Below, in pieces: positions 1-10,986 of a stretch of 64,000 nucleotides of DNA. This stretch comes from Myxococcales bacterium (lineage in GTDB: Bacteria > Myxococcota_A > Polyangia > Fen-1088), in assembly GCA_003142855.1 (NCBI GenBank), contig PLNW01000143.1:1-64000 (forward strand). The letters are read 5' to 3'. Each line of letters opens with the position of its first letter. Position 1 is the first letter of the stretch. Both the position numbers and the translations under genes were made by a program. The notes beneath the pieces are model-generated. The model saw only the letters and a list, made by a program, of their open reading frames with translations. It searched no databases and was not told the origin of the DNA.

Positions 1-17
1 TTTTTGAATCAGTAGTG
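1..17. mobile_element. Right end of a MITE-like element (copy 1, cut by the window edge)
   Basis: The first bases end in AATCAGTAGTG followed by TTAG. The same inner end sequence closes the two complete copies at 4215-4369 and 27328-27483, where it is also followed by a TA-containing tetramer (TTAA, CTAG). Only the last ~12 bases can be compared, so the assignment rests on this terminal repeat. Confidence 0.6.
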
Positions 18-178
18 TTAGCCGCGGCACTCAAGCGGACCTTGCCCGCTCTACTGCGCAACTTCGCCTAGCGGTGCGTGTGTAGCGAAAGGCTTCCAGG
101 GCGCGCCCCGCGGCTGCCACGGGGTGGGCCGCTTGGTCCGCCGCGATGGCCGCGCCAGCAGCAGCCCCAGCGGCGGTC

Positions 179-580
179 TCACCAAACCCAATTCACAGAC
201 AGGTAGAACCCGTCGCTCGCGTAGCTGGGTTGGAGGAACCGCCTGTAGTCGAGGCCCAAGAAGATCCACTTGCTCGACATGTAGCTTCCGTAGTCGAAGC
301 TCCCCATTGCCCACGCCCCTGCTTTGACATCAGGGGACGGCCCCAGCGTGTTCTTGTTGTCGTCCGACAGGCTGGCGTCGAGGACGAGCCTGTACCCAAT
401 CAGGCCGCGAATGCGCAGGATACTGTGCCCGGCGGAGAAAACCAGGGGAAGGACTGGGCCAACGCCTGTGTCGAAGAACCAGATGACGTAGTTGTACGTG
501 TTTATGGTGCAATAGCCGGTGCAGCTGTCGGGCACTCCTCGATTGGTATCGATCGTGGAGAGTCCCAGCCCAGCATTCAG
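179..580 (-). pseudogene. C-terminal fragment of an outer-membrane beta-barrel-like protein
   Basis: The reading frame gives about 130 residues of alternating aromatic and polar sequence ending in FYLSVNWVW and a stop. A terminal aromatic residue is a known trait of bacterial outer-membrane barrels. There is no credible start: the frame can be read back to about 580, where a stop appears and a different gene fragment begins on the opposite strand. No signal peptide is present, so the N-terminal part is missing. The nearest usable start is the GTG at 535. The family is not recognised beyond the barrel-like pattern. Confidence 0.45.
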
Positions 581-1137
581 TCAACCTTCTTGTTGCCGAC
601 TCAGGCAACCACACCATTCGCAAAATCGTCATTGCCGGTGGGACCGTCACCACCCTCGCGGGCTCCGCGGGGATCGCGGGCAGCGCCGACGGAACCGGCG
701 CCATTGCCCGATTCGACAACCCGACTGGTCTGGCGGTCGACCACGCCGGTAACCTCTTCGTGGCCGACACAGGCAACCGCACCATCCGAAAGCTCGTCAT
801 GGCAACGGCGGCCGTCAACACGCTCGCCGGCTCTGTTGGGACCGCGGGCGACGACGACGGCGTGGGAACAGCCGCGCGCTTCGACACCCCGGGGGCTCTT
901 GTTTGCGACAGCGCAGGGAACCTCTTCGTGGCCGACTCGGGCAAGAACACAATTCGCAAGATCCACGTCGCAACCCAACTCGTGACCACAGTGGTCGGTA
1001 CCTCCGGACGTTGGGAAAACATCTTGGGATCTCTGCCCGCAGAGATCGCCTCCCCCGCAGGTCTGACATTCCTGCCCACTGGAGAGCTCGTCCTCACCGA
1101 CCGGGTCGGCAACGTCGTCCTCGCCGCTCAGTTCTGA
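577..1137 (+). pseudogene. NHL-repeat beta-propeller protein, C-terminal fragment
   Basis: Three NHL repeats are readable, each with the pattern NLFVADxGNxTIRK followed by a TVxGxxGxxG strand (NHTIRK near 610, NRTIRK near 775, NTIRK near 945), then a final strand and stop. NHL repeats form extracellular or periplasmic propellers that usually follow a signal peptide and come in six or more copies. Here the first repeat begins abruptly at about 577-583, with no start codon or signal peptide upstream, and the preceding bases belong to the oppositely oriented barrel fragment. It is therefore a 5'-truncated gene, either a true rearrangement or an assembly join. Confidence 0.6.
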
Positions 1138-1322
1138 CCCGCGCGCCGCAGGCACTGAGCGGACAAATGACAGTTCAAGCGGAACCATCAGGGGCCGGAC
1201 AATGCTGGAGGAGGCGCAGGATGCGCTGCTGGCGCGCTCAACGACCTGTTCGACCCGCCGTTGGCAGGAACAAGCCCGCAGCAAAGGCCTTGCCGTGGCA
1301 GCTTGCGGTGCGCGCGACCGGC

Positions 1323-2927
1323 TCAGGGTGTGAGTGCCTTGAGGTAGATGTTGTTGTCATCGGCAAGCGCGAGCTGGGTCCCGTCGGGGGACACCGCAAA
1401 CACCAGCGGCCGGGGCGCGGTTGCCACGACGTCAACCACGCCACTCTTGATCGAAAGCCGCCGCAGCTCCGCGTTGCACATCGTTTCGCCCAACCCGAAA
1501 CACTGTTCGGCCCAAGCGAAGACTTGCTCGGTGCCCACGACTGCCTGAGTGGGCGCGGTCTGCGGGGCCACCCGATTTGCCTCCACCAAGACCGTCAACT
1601 GCTGCGTGGCAATGTTGTACACCCGCACGCCGCCGTCATTTTGCATAAGCTCATGCGGTCCGCTGGCGCTCCAGAAATTGGTGACGGCAGCCGGCGCGTA
1701 GCAGTCCTGACCGAGGCTGACTGATTGCGACAAGTCCGCTGGAATATCAGGAAAGGGGCTGACCACGCCGTCGAGCCCCATTGCGGCCCAGAAGTTCGAC
1801 TGCCCTTCGCACCCGACGAGCAACTTGTCGCCGGTTGGGGCCCACGCCAAAGGCGTCAGAGAGGGGCAGTCGGTCGGGTTGCTCAGCGGACGTGGCGTGG
1901 CAGTGGCAACATCGAGCAGATCGATAGTGTCAGCAGCGGCTTCTGTCGCGTTGGGCGACGGGTTGTCGTCCACCGAAAAAACCGTCGTTGCGACGGTGCT
2001 TCCGTCAGGAGAAAGAATGCGATCCGGCCATTGCGTGAACACCGGGCCAGCATACGCCAGCGCGGTTTCACCCCAGGTAGCAATCACCGGAAGTTGCGAC
2101 GACGCCAGAGAAATGCGGGTGGTCATCATAAATATCGTCTTCATGGTGTCCGGCCGGTAGGAATACACGAGTAAACTGTTGCCCCCGGTGGCCACCTGGA
2201 CGGGCCCGATGTAGAGCCCCTCACTGACGACAGTGGGCTGAAAGCTGACGGAATCGAGGCTCATGATCCTGTTGTCTTGCGGGTACCCGAGGGTTGGCTC
2301 GCCCGAAATGAAGTAGACCGGGTTTCCCGCCGGTGGCCACGCAAACGACATGACAGGTTCATCGCGCTCGACTTGCGCCGGCTGTCCCAACTGTGCAGTG
2401 GCCAGGGTGATCCCGCAGGTTGCAACGAAGTCGTCATAGTCCTCACTGGCCGGCCTCACCGAACGTGGTGTGAAGTCGGCGAGAATATCCCTGGTCGTGG
2501 GGCGAGGCGTTGCCAGAGGCACGAGGTCGACGACTGTGTCGAGCGGCACTAGCTCAAGGTGGTTGACCTCGTCTGCATCGCAGGTACGGCGAAATAGCTG
2601 GAATCCCTGCTTCACATCCAAGCTGGGCCCGCCCGGCCCAAACGGCAACACAGAAGCATCCTCGGCCGATACGACCAAGAGATAGTTACTCGCCACCGCA
2701 GACAACAACGGTGTGGAAGAATCTCCGCCCGAGTCGGTGAGCAGCTCGATCAGGCCGAAAGCCACATTGGTTCCCCCAGAATACGCGTCCTGCAGCGTGT
2801 TCCAGAAACCGAGCATGCTTGCCAAGCTGAGCCAACCCGTGAATTCGACCTCGCCGTTGGGAGCGAGAGGTGATGGCAAAGTCCATGAACTGTAGAACCT
2901 CAACCAATTTCTCCAATCTCGTAGCAA
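1323..2927 (-). CDS. WD40-like/TolB-type beta-propeller protein, probably 5'-truncated
   Basis: The product is up to 534 residues. The C-terminal half carries repeated SPDGxxxA strands (RILSPDGSTVA, VFAVSPDGTQLALADD) and WAPTGDKLLVG, typical of TolB/WD40-like propellers that read out protein or ligand contacts in the periplasm. The first ~110 residues include YLLVVSAEDASV, which recalls the end of a vWA domain; that is only a guess. There is no ATG near the 5' end (the TTG at 2927 is the outermost option) and no signal peptide, and the frame overlaps the 3' end of the sigma/caspase gene by 28 bases. The start therefore looks lost by deletion near 2915. Confidence 0.5.
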   Translation of the reverse strand: MLRDWRNWLRFYSSWTLPSPLAPNGEVEFTGWLSLASMLGFWNTLQDAYSGGTNVAFGLIELLTDSGGDSSTPLLSAVASNYLLVVSAEDASVLPFGPGGPSLDVKQGFQLFRRTCDADEVNHLELVPLDTVVDLVPLATPRPTTRDILADFTPRSVRPASEDYDDFVATCGITLATAQLGQPAQVERDEPVMSFAWPPAGNPVYFISGEPTLGYPQDNRIMSLDSVSFQPTVVSEGLYIGPVQVATGGNSLLVYSYRPDTMKTIFMMTTRISLASSQLPVIATWGETALAYAGPVFTQWPDRILSPDGSTVATTVFSVDDNPSPNATEAAADTIDLLDVATATPRPLSNPTDCPSLTPLAWAPTGDKLLVGCEGQSNFWAAMGLDGVVSPFPDIPADLSQSVSLGQDCYAPAAVTNFWSASGPHELMQNDGGVRVYNIATQQLTVLVEANRVAPQTAPTQAVVGTEQVFAWAEQCFGLGETMCNAELRRLSIKSGVVDVVATAPRPLVFAVSPDGTQLALADDNNIYLKALTP

Positions 2928-4189
2928 CCGTATATCGAGCCGAAGAGTGCCCGATTGGCCAGCAGAGGCACCCTGGCATTGTCGACCCGGCGGAGTTCCG
3001 AAGCTGACACAGAAGCGACCGCGCCGTCGTGTACCTCGCAGGTTCCTTCCAGAATGTGGTCGGGGTTGCGCAAGGTGATCTCGTAGCGGCCCTCGGGAAG
3101 CGCGACCTCGGCCCCACCTGTGCGCGACGCCACCTCGGCCACCACCGGCCGGCTGCCGGAAGCGTCGGCGCGTCGGAGAATGTAGTTGCCTGCACCGGTG
3201 AACCTCACGATTCCCAGGCCCTGACGTGGCGAGTGCGGCCGCGCCAGAATCAGATCCTGTCGGCCGCCCAGTTCGAAGCGGAAAGTCGGGTGCTGGGGAC
3301 CCGCGGTGGTGGCCAGGGTGGCGCGAAATGTCTGTTCGGAAGCGAACGAGAAGGCTTCGGCCAGCGTTACCTGACCGTCGTGGTTTTGGTCCGCAGCGCC
3401 GATGAGCCCTGAATTGAAGTAGTGGGTAAAAAAGGATCCCGCCAGAGCATCGGATTCTTGCGAATCCTCGCCTTCGGCGCTGGAGGTCAGGATCGCGAAT
3501 CCCGCCGGCGGGGGCATTTCGTCGAGGTGTACGCTAAACGGCGGGGTCGGACTGCCGCCTTTGACGCGGGTCATGGATCCCGACCGGCATGCGTCGATGA
3601 CCAACACGCGGCTGCCCGCCGAGGATCCGGCCAAGATGTCGCGCAACTCGCGCACACCGAGATAGCTGCCGCCCAGGTGCAGACGATCGGCATCGGCGTG
3701 GCCAGAGTAGTAGACGAAAAGAACCGTGTCGCTGGATTCCCATTTGCTTTTGGCCAGGCTGCGAAACTCGGACAGCCGGTTGGAAACCGTTCGCTGTGAG
3801 ATGCCGAGGACCTCGGCGATCTCGTCCTGGCTCATTTCGTCGACATGGTAGTAGACGGCGACCTCCTGCAACTCTTGGGAGAATCCGCGCAGCAGGTCTG
3901 CTATCGATCCTTCCGCATCCTGCACAGGCAGGCTTGGCGATGCTGCGGCTTGGGTTGCAAGCAGGTCCCGCCGTCGTAGCGTGTCCCGCAGCAGGTTCAG
4001 GCAGTAGTTGGTCGTGACCTTGTAGAGCCAGGTGACGGGAGATGTTTGCTGAAACTCCGGCATGGCATGCACGAGGCGCAGGAACACTTCCTGACATGCG
4101 TCCTTGGCGGCTTGTTCGTCGCCCAGCAAGCGGCGAGCCCGTCGGTAGACGACGCCACCGTAGCGCTGGTAGATTTCCTGCAGGTTCAT
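2900..4189 (-). CDS. ECF sigma factor fused to a caspase-like (C14) protease
   Basis: 429 residues from ATG at 4189. Residues ~5-75 are sigma-70 region 2 (AKDACQEVFLRLV, PVTWLYKVTTNYCLNLLRD) and ~105-148 are region 4 with the helix-turn-helix DEIAEVLGISQRTVSNRL. Two residues after the sigma domain, at ~153, the sequence becomes a caspase fold: VLFVYYSGHADADR holds the catalytic His (H164) and RVLVIDACRSG the catalytic Cys (C201). The family's usual ~90-100 N-terminal residues (first strand and substrate loop) are absent. A further ~200 residues look like strand-rich wall material. ECF sigmas bind core RNA polymerase; caspase-like proteases cleave after basic residues. The join may be a real fusion or an in-frame deletion between neighbouring genes. 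No clear Shine-Dalgarno sequence precedes the start. Confidence 0.75.
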   Translation of the reverse strand: MNLQEIYQRYGGVVYRRARRLLGDEQAAKDACQEVFLRLVHAMPEFQQTSPVTWLYKVTTNYCLNLLRDTLRRRDLLATQAAASPSLPVQDAEGSIADLLRGFSQELQEVAVYYHVDEMSQDEIAEVLGISQRTVSNRLSEFRSLAKSKWESSDTVLFVYYSGHADADRLHLGGSYLGVRELRDILAGSSAGSRVLVIDACRSGSMTRVKGGSPTPPFSVHLDEMPPPAGFAILTSSAEGEDSQESDALAGSFFTHYFNSGLIGAADQNHDGQVTLAEAFSFASEQTFRATLATTAGPQHPTFRFELGGRQDLILARPHSPRQGLGIVRFTGAGNYILRRADASGSRPVVAEVASRTGGAEVALPEGRYEITLRNPDHILEGTCEVHDGAVASVSASELRRVDNARVPLLANRALFGSIYGCYEIGEIG

Positions 4190-4214
4190 TTCGTCGCGTT
4201 CTCGTTCTGTTAAA

Positions 4215-4369
4215 CACTACTGATTGAAATTCGGACCGAGCCCTCGGGAGCGAGGATGACCGATGACGACGCGCGACGAGGGATGATACTGAACGTATCT
4301 GACCGAGGAGCAAGGAAGTCAGCGGTCACCGCAGCCCCGAGGGTGACGGGAGAACTTCAATCAGTAGTG
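4215..4369. mobile_element. MITE-like element, complete copy (155 bp)
   Basis: Perfect 14-bp terminal inverted repeats (CACTACTGATTGAA / TTCAATCAGTAGTG) bound a 155-bp non-coding segment. TTAAA occurs directly on both outer sides, consistent with a target duplication. The interior shares a block TACTxxACGTATCTGACCGAG (4287-4307) with the copy at 27328-27483. No transposase is encoded. It sits 25 bp upstream of the sigma/caspase start, within the expected promoter region. Confidence 0.85.
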
Positions 4370-4584
4370 TTAAACACCCGGGCCGCAATCTTTCAGCAAG
4401 AAAAGTAGGAGTGCTTCACGAGTCCGCCGGCCGTGCGCAGAATCTGTCACCCACGGGCCCCGGCCGCGCGCTGCCATTCGAAACCACATTGCTCCTTGAC
4501 TATTGCGCCATCGCAAGCGTGATGGATGCTATTCCACTGAAGACCTGATCGGTGAAATGCAGCAAAAGTGGTAGCCTAGGCGCC

Positions 4585-6558
4585 ATGGCCGACCACTTCT
4601 ACGTCACCACGCCCATCTACTACGTCAATGCCGTGCCCCACCTGGGGACCTTCTACACCACCACGGTGGCCGACGCGTTGGCGCGCTACCATCGGGCGCG
4701 CCGGCATGAAACCTACTTCCTCACCGGCACCGACGAGCACGGGCAGAAGATCGAGCGCCTGGCGCAGGAGATGGGCATCAGTCCCAAGGAGTACTGCGAC
4801 GGCATCGTGGCCAAGTTCAAGGAAACCTGGGAGCGCATGGGGGTGAGCTACGACCGCTTCATCCGCACCACCGATGCCGACCACCACGCCGCCGTGGAGG
4901 CCATGTGGCAGCGCATTTCCGCCAGCGGCGACATCTACCTGGCCGACTACGATGCCATGTACTGCGTGGGGTGCGAAGGCTGGAAGACCGAGGAGGAGGT
5001 GGTGGTCGAGGATGGCAACAAGTTGTGCCCGCTGCACCGCAAGCCGGTGGAGCGCGTGCGCGAGCAGAACTACTTCTTCCGTCTGTCAAAGTACGCGGAC
5101 AAACTGCTGGCCCTGTACCAGCAGCCCGGGTTCATCCGCCCCGAGTCGCGCAAAAACGAAGTCACCGAGTTCGTGAAGAGCGGGCTGCGCGACCTGTCCA
5201 TCTCGCGCACGTCCGTGAAATGGGGCATCCCCGTGCCCAACGATCCCAAGCACGTGGTGTACGTGTGGCTCGACGCCTTGACCAACTACGTGTCGGCGCT
5301 GGGCGGGCCTGACCGCGTGCTCACCGACCCACACAGCCAGGCGCTGTGGGGCGCGTGTACCCATCTCATCGCCAAGGACATCCTGCGCTTCCACGCGGTG
5401 TACTGGCCGGCCTTTCTCATGTCGGCGGGGCTGCCGCCGCCCAAGGGCGTGTTCTGCCACGGCTACATCACGGTCAAGGGGCAGAAGATTTCCAAGTCCA
5501 TCCCGGCCACGCGCGTGGACCCCAACCTGATCGCCGGTGCGCTGGGGGCCGATACCCTGCGCTACTTCGTGCTGCGCGAGTATTCCTTGGGTGGCGACGG
5601 CGACTTCACCTACGAGGCGCTGTTTCAGCGCCACGAGTCCGACCTGGGCAACGACCTCGGAAATCTGGTCAATCGCACGGTGTCCATGGCCCGCACGCTG
5701 GGCGGCGACGGGCTCGATGCCGCCCGCCGAGCGGGGTACTCGGCCGGCGATCCGCTGTCCGAGGAGGAGCTGGTCCTGCGCAACGTCGCGCGCGAGGCCA
5801 CCCTAGCCGCGTCCAAGGCGTGGGACGACTTCCAGCCCTCGCGTGCCCTGGAGGCAACCTGGTCCATGATCCGCGCCGGCAATGTGTACCTCGATCGCAC
5901 GGCGCCCTGGAAACTGAAGAAAGCCGGCCAGACCTCCGAGCTGCGCGACGTCCTGGCCAACACCTGCGAAGTGATCCGCCGCGCGGCCATCATGGTCGCG
6001 CCGGCCATGCCGGCGGCTGCCCGCGAGATCTTGCGCCAGATCGGACGCGATCAGGATGTGGGACTGTGGCCCTTTGAGGACTGGGGCGGCTGGCCGGGCG
6101 GCAAGCTGTGCGAACCCAAGCCCATCTTTCCCCGACTGGAGCCGGAACGACAGAAAGAGTTGATCGCGACCTGGCTCGACCAGACCCCGCCGGTCAGTGT
6201 CGCGGTCGCGGCCAGCGCGCCCGGCCAGCCCGTGGCCGAAATCACCATCGAGGAATTCAAGAAGATGGACCTGCGCGCCGCCAAGGTTCTGCAAGCCGAG
6301 GCAGTGCCCAAGACGGACAAGCTGCTCAAGCTCACGCTCGACCTGGGTGGCGAGCAACGCACAGTTGTCTCAGGGATCGCTGGTGCCTATGCGCCGGCTG
6401 ACCTCGTCGGCCACACTGTGCTCTATCTGGCCAACCTGAAACCAACCAAGATCCGCGGGGTCATGTCCCAGGGCATGATCCTGGCCGGCAGCGCAGACAA
6501 CGTCCTTGCCCTGTGTGTCTTCGATCGCGAGGTCCCGCCGGGGGCCAAGGCGACGTAG
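4585..6558 (+). CDS. metG: Methionyl-tRNA synthetase with C-terminal tRNA-binding domain
   Basis: Charges tRNA-Met with methionine in the cytoplasm. From ATG 4585 the product is 657 residues. The N-terminus FYVTTPIYYVNAVPHLG carries the HIGH-type signature (HLG), and a zinc knuckle CVGC...CPLH lies near residue 130. The KMSKS loop is GQKISKS. The last ~110 residues (EITIEEFKKMDLRAAKV onward) are an EMAP/Arc1p-like tRNA-binding domain. An upstream in-frame ATG at 4552 would add 11 residues unlike the family, so 4585 is preferred. It stands alone, 62 bp ahead of icd. Confidence 0.95.
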   Translation: MADHFYVTTPIYYVNAVPHLGTFYTTTVADALARYHRARRHETYFLTGTDEHGQKIERLAQEMGISPKEYCDGIVAKFKETWERMGVSYDRFIRTTDADHHAAVEAMWQRISASGDIYLADYDAMYCVGCEGWKTEEEVVVEDGNKLCPLHRKPVERVREQNYFFRLSKYADKLLALYQQPGFIRPESRKNEVTEFVKSGLRDLSISRTSVKWGIPVPNDPKHVVYVWLDALTNYVSALGGPDRVLTDPHSQALWGACTHLIAKDILRFHAVYWPAFLMSAGLPPPKGVFCHGYITVKGQKISKSIPATRVDPNLIAGALGADTLRYFVLREYSLGGDGDFTYEALFQRHESDLGNDLGNLVNRTVSMARTLGGDGLDAARRAGYSAGDPLSEEELVLRNVAREATLAASKAWDDFQPSRALEATWSMIRAGNVYLDRTAPWKLKKAGQTSELRDVLANTCEVIRRAAIMVAPAMPAAAREILRQIGRDQDVGLWPFEDWGGWPGGKLCEPKPIFPRLEPERQKELIATWLDQTPPVSVAVAASAPGQPVAEITIEEFKKMDLRAAKVLQAEAVPKTDKLLKLTLDLGGEQRTVVSGIAGAYAPADLVGHTVLYLANLKPTKIRGVMSQGMILAGSADNVLALCVFDREVPPGAKAT

Positions 6559-6620
6559 CTAGCCCGGGATTGAGGACTTCCCCGGTCGACTATTGACCGT
6601 GTCCGTGATAATTGAAAGGC

Positions 6621-7868
<1,248 letters not shown>

Positions 7869-7940
7869 GGTTCGCCCCGGGCCAGCTCTTCTCTGTGCCC
7901 TCCCCTCTCCCCTCTGTGTTCTCAGCCGGCTACATATTGA

Positions 7941-10900
7941 ATGCCTGACCACCTGACCAAGCTGCTGGCGTCGCTGCGCAAATCCTGCAAGAGCGGTCTC
8001 TGGTCCAGCGGCGTCAACCTGGTACGCGCCGGGGCCGTGGCGGTCGAATCTCGCAACGACGAAGAGATCGTCCTGCGCGTGCGCACTCCCGGCCGGGCCG
8101 TGGCGCCCACCGTGGTCTTGTATCCGGGCGAGAATGAGTGGGACTGCGACTGTCCTGGTCGGGTGCGCCCTTGCGAGCACCTGGCTGCAGCGGCCATTGC
8201 GCTGGGCCAGGGCGAGGCCGCGAGCGCGGGCGACGCGGATGCCAAGCCCCTGCCCAAGGCCGAGGAGACCTGGGCGCGCATCGTGTACCGCTTCTCGCAA
8301 GTTCCCGGCGGGCTGCAACTGCGGCGCTTCGTGGTTCGCGCCGACGGCAGCGAGACGCCCCTGGCAGGCACCCTGTCCGCCCTGCTCTCCCGTCCAGACC
8401 AGGCCCGCAACCTGCAGGTCGAGCAACACGACTTGCAAGCGGATCGAATCCTTGAATACGGCAGCCACGGCACGCTGCCGCCGCCCAAGGTGGACGCCCT
8501 GGTGCGCACGCTGGTGGGCGCGCGCCTGGTCTTTCTCGACGGCCGCGAGGTGGCCATGTCCGAGGAGGAACTCCTGCCCAGCGCTCTCGTCGAAGATCGC
8601 GGCGACGAAGTCGTCGTCACCATCCATCGCGATCCGCGCATCACCTCGGTGCCCAGCGCCGGTCTGGTGCTGGCCGGCGATGACCTCACCCGCCACGGCG
8701 AGATCGAACTGTGCGGCCCCTGGCTGCAGCACCTGCCCATTGTCCAGCGCTACGCCCCCGGCCAACTGGCCGAGCTGGCGACCCGCGTGCTGCCCGAGCT
8801 CTCGCGCCGCATGGCCGTCGAAGTGCGCAGCAAGCGCTTGCCCAAGATCGTGCGCGGCCTGACCCCGCGCCTGGTGCTGGACATGACCCAGTTGGGATCG
8901 TCGCTGGCGGTTCTGCCCAAGCTTGTCTACGGCAACCCGCCCTGCGTGCGCATCGACGACGGTCGCATGGTCCACCTGTCTGGCCCGGTGCCGGTGCGCG
9001 ACGAGCCGGCGGAGCGCCGCCTGGTCGAGAAACTGCGCTCCGATCTCGATCTCATGCCGGGTCGCCGTTCGACCTTCGAGGGCGCGGACACCGCGCGCTT
9101 CGTGGACAAGGTCAAACGCTGGCGCGGCGATCTGGCTGGCGACGGACCGCGCCTGCTCGGTGCGCGCGTGCGCCTGGAACCCAACATGCGCGTGCGCGAT
9201 CTGCCTGCGTCGGGAAATGGTGTTCCGCAGGCTGGCTTTGATTTCACCTTCACTGTGGTGGGCGAGACCGAGGCGGAGCAGCGCGCGCTCGGACCTGGGC
9301 CGCATTCTGTCGACGCAGCCACGGTGATTCGCGCTTGGGAAGATGGCCTGGGTCTGGTGCCACTTCAGGGCGGCGGATTCGCGCCTTTGCCGCAGGCCTG
9401 GCTCGACCAGCACGGCGGGGTCCTGGCGCGCCTGCTCGAGGCTCGCGCCAGCGACGGTCGGCTTGCCAACCACGCCCTGCTCGCCCTGGGCAGTCTGTGC
9501 GACGATCTCGACCAGCCGCCCCCGGCTGGGCTGGATCGCCTGGCGCCTCTCGCCGAAAGCTTCGAACGCCTCCCCGAGGCGACGCTGCCCGAGGATCTGC
9601 GCGCCACCCTGCGGCCCTATCAGAAGGTCGCAGTCAATTGGTTGGCCTTTCTGCGCAGCGTGGGTCTGGGCGGCATCCTGGCCGACGACATGGGCCTTGG
9701 GAAGACCATCGAGGCCATGTGCCTGTTTGAGAAGAAGTGTCTGGTTGTATGTCCGACGAGCGTATTGCCCAACTGGCAAGCTGAGCTGGCGCGCTTCCGT
9801 CCCTCGCTGCGGGTCAGCGTGTACCACGGCCCGACCCGCAAGCTCGACGAGAGCGCCGACGTCGCTCTCACGACCTACGCAATCTTGCGCCTCGACAGCG
9901 CGGAGTTGTCTGCAAAGCACTTCGACCTGGTGGTGATCGACGAGGCGCAAGCCATCAAGAATCCCGACAGCCAGGTGGCCCGCGCCGCCTACGCGCTTTC
10001 CGCCGAGTTCCGCATCGCCATGACCGGCACGCCCGTTGAGAACCGACTCGACGAACTGTGGAGCCTCATGCACTTTGCCAACCGCGGTCTGCTCGGCGGC
10101 CGGCGCGAGTTCGACGCCGAGTTCGCCCGTGGAGTGGCTGACGGCATGCCCGGCGCGGCCGCGAACCTGCGCCAGCGCATCCGTCCCTTTGTCATGCGCC
10201 GGCGCAAGGCCGACGTGGCGCCCGAGCTGCCCCCGCGCACCGAGGCCACGCTCAAGGTCGTGCTCGACGAGCGCGAGCGCGCAGTGTACGACGCCGTCCG
10301 CGCCGCGACCCACGCCGAGCTGGTCGCCTCGATGAGCGGGACTGACGAAAAGGGCTTCAGTGTAATGAAGGCTTTGGAGGCGCTGTTGCGCTTGCGCCAG
10401 GCTGCCTGTCACCGCGGCCTTTTGCCCGGACAGAAGGCCGACACTTCCGGCAAAGTCGAGGCGCTGCTCGAATCCCTGGAAACCGCCGCTGCCGACGGCC
10501 ACAAGGCGCTGGTTTTCTCACAATGGACCTCATTGCTCGACCTGATTGAGCCCGCACTGAACAATGCCGCCATTCCCTACACTCGATTGGACGGCTCCAC
10601 TCGCGACCGCGGCGAAGTGGTCGAGCGCTTTCAGTCCGAAGACGGCCCGCCGGTCATGCTGATTTCATTGAAGGCCGGCGGCACCGGCCTCAATTTAACT
10701 GCCGCTGACCACGTGTTCCTGTGCGACCCCTGGTGGAATCCCGCCGTGGAAGACCAAGCCGCCGATCGTGCCCATAGAATTGGGCAGGATCGCCCCGTGA
10801 CAATTTACCGACTGATTGCCGTGGACACTGTTGAGGAGCGCATTCTCGATTTGCAGGAAAAGAAGCGCGCGCTGGGCGAAGCCGCCCTAGGCGACGGCGG

Positions 10901-10949
10901 CGCCGCCGCGTCGCTCACCCGCGAAGATCTGCTGGCACTGTTGGCGTAG
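7941..10949 (+). CDS. SWIM zinc-finger SNF2/Swi2-family helicase
   Basis: A 1002-residue DNA-dependent ATPase of the bacterial RapA/HepA-like SNF2 group. Residues 69-80 form a SWIM finger (CDC-x6-CEH). The SNF2 ATPase core begins near 555 ([12 protein letters not shown]), with Walker [10 protein letters not shown], motif II DEAQ near 666, and [16 protein letters not shown]. The second RecA lobe holds [39 protein letters not shown] and the arginine-finger region DRAHRIGQ. The combination of SWIM and SNF2 is common in bacteria and usually called a helicase of unknown substrate, with roles proposed in repair or transcription recycling. The middle ~450 residues are helical with no assigned domain. 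Confidence 0.93.
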   Translation: MPDHLTKLLASLRKSCKSGLWSSGVNLVRAGAVAVESRNDEEIVLRVRTPGRAVAPTVVLYPGENEWDCDCPGRVRPCEHLAAAAIALGQGEAASAGDADAKPLPKAEETWARIVYRFSQVPGGLQLRRFVVRADGSETPLAGTLSALLSRPDQARNLQVEQHDLQADRILEYGSHGTLPPPKVDALVRTLVGARLVFLDGREVAMSEEELLPSALVEDRGDEVVVTIHRDPRITSVPSAGLVLAGDDLTRHGEIELCGPWLQHLPIVQRYAPGQLAELATRVLPELSRRMAVEVRSKRLPKIVRGLTPRLVLDMTQLGSSLAVLPKLVYGNPPCVRIDDGRMVHLSGPVPVRDEPAERRLVEKLRSDLDLMPGRRSTFEGADTARFVDKVKRWRGDLAGDGPRLLGARVRLEPNMRVRDLPASGNGVPQAGFDFTFTVVGETEAEQRALGPGPHSVDAATVIRAWEDGLGLVPLQGGGFAPLPQAWLDQHGGVLARLLEARASDGRLANHALLALGSLCDDLDQPPPAGLDRLAPLAESFERLPEATLPEDLRATLRPYQKVAVNWLAFLRSVGLGGILADDMGLGKTIEAMCLFEKKCLVVCPTSVLPNWQAELARFRPSLRVSVYHGPTRKLDESADVALTTYAILRLDSAELSAKHFDLVVIDEAQAIKNPDSQVARAAYALSAEFRIAMTGTPVENRLDELWSLMHFANRGLLGGRREFDAEFARGVADGMPGAAANLRQRIRPFVMRRRKADVAPELPPRTEATLKVVLDERERAVYDAVRAATHAELVASMSGTDEKGFSVMKALEALLRLRQAACHRGLLPGQKADTSGKVEALLESLETAAADGHKALVFSQWTSLLDLIEPALNNAAIPYTRLDGSTRDRGEVVERFQSEDGPPVMLISLKAGGTGLNLTAADHVFLCDPWWNPAVEDQAADRAHRIGQDRPVTIYRLIAVDTVEERILDLQEKKRALGEAALGDGGAAASLTREDLLALLA

Positions 10950-10986
10950 GGGCCAACACGATGCAGGCTGGGAGGAGGCTCCGCCC

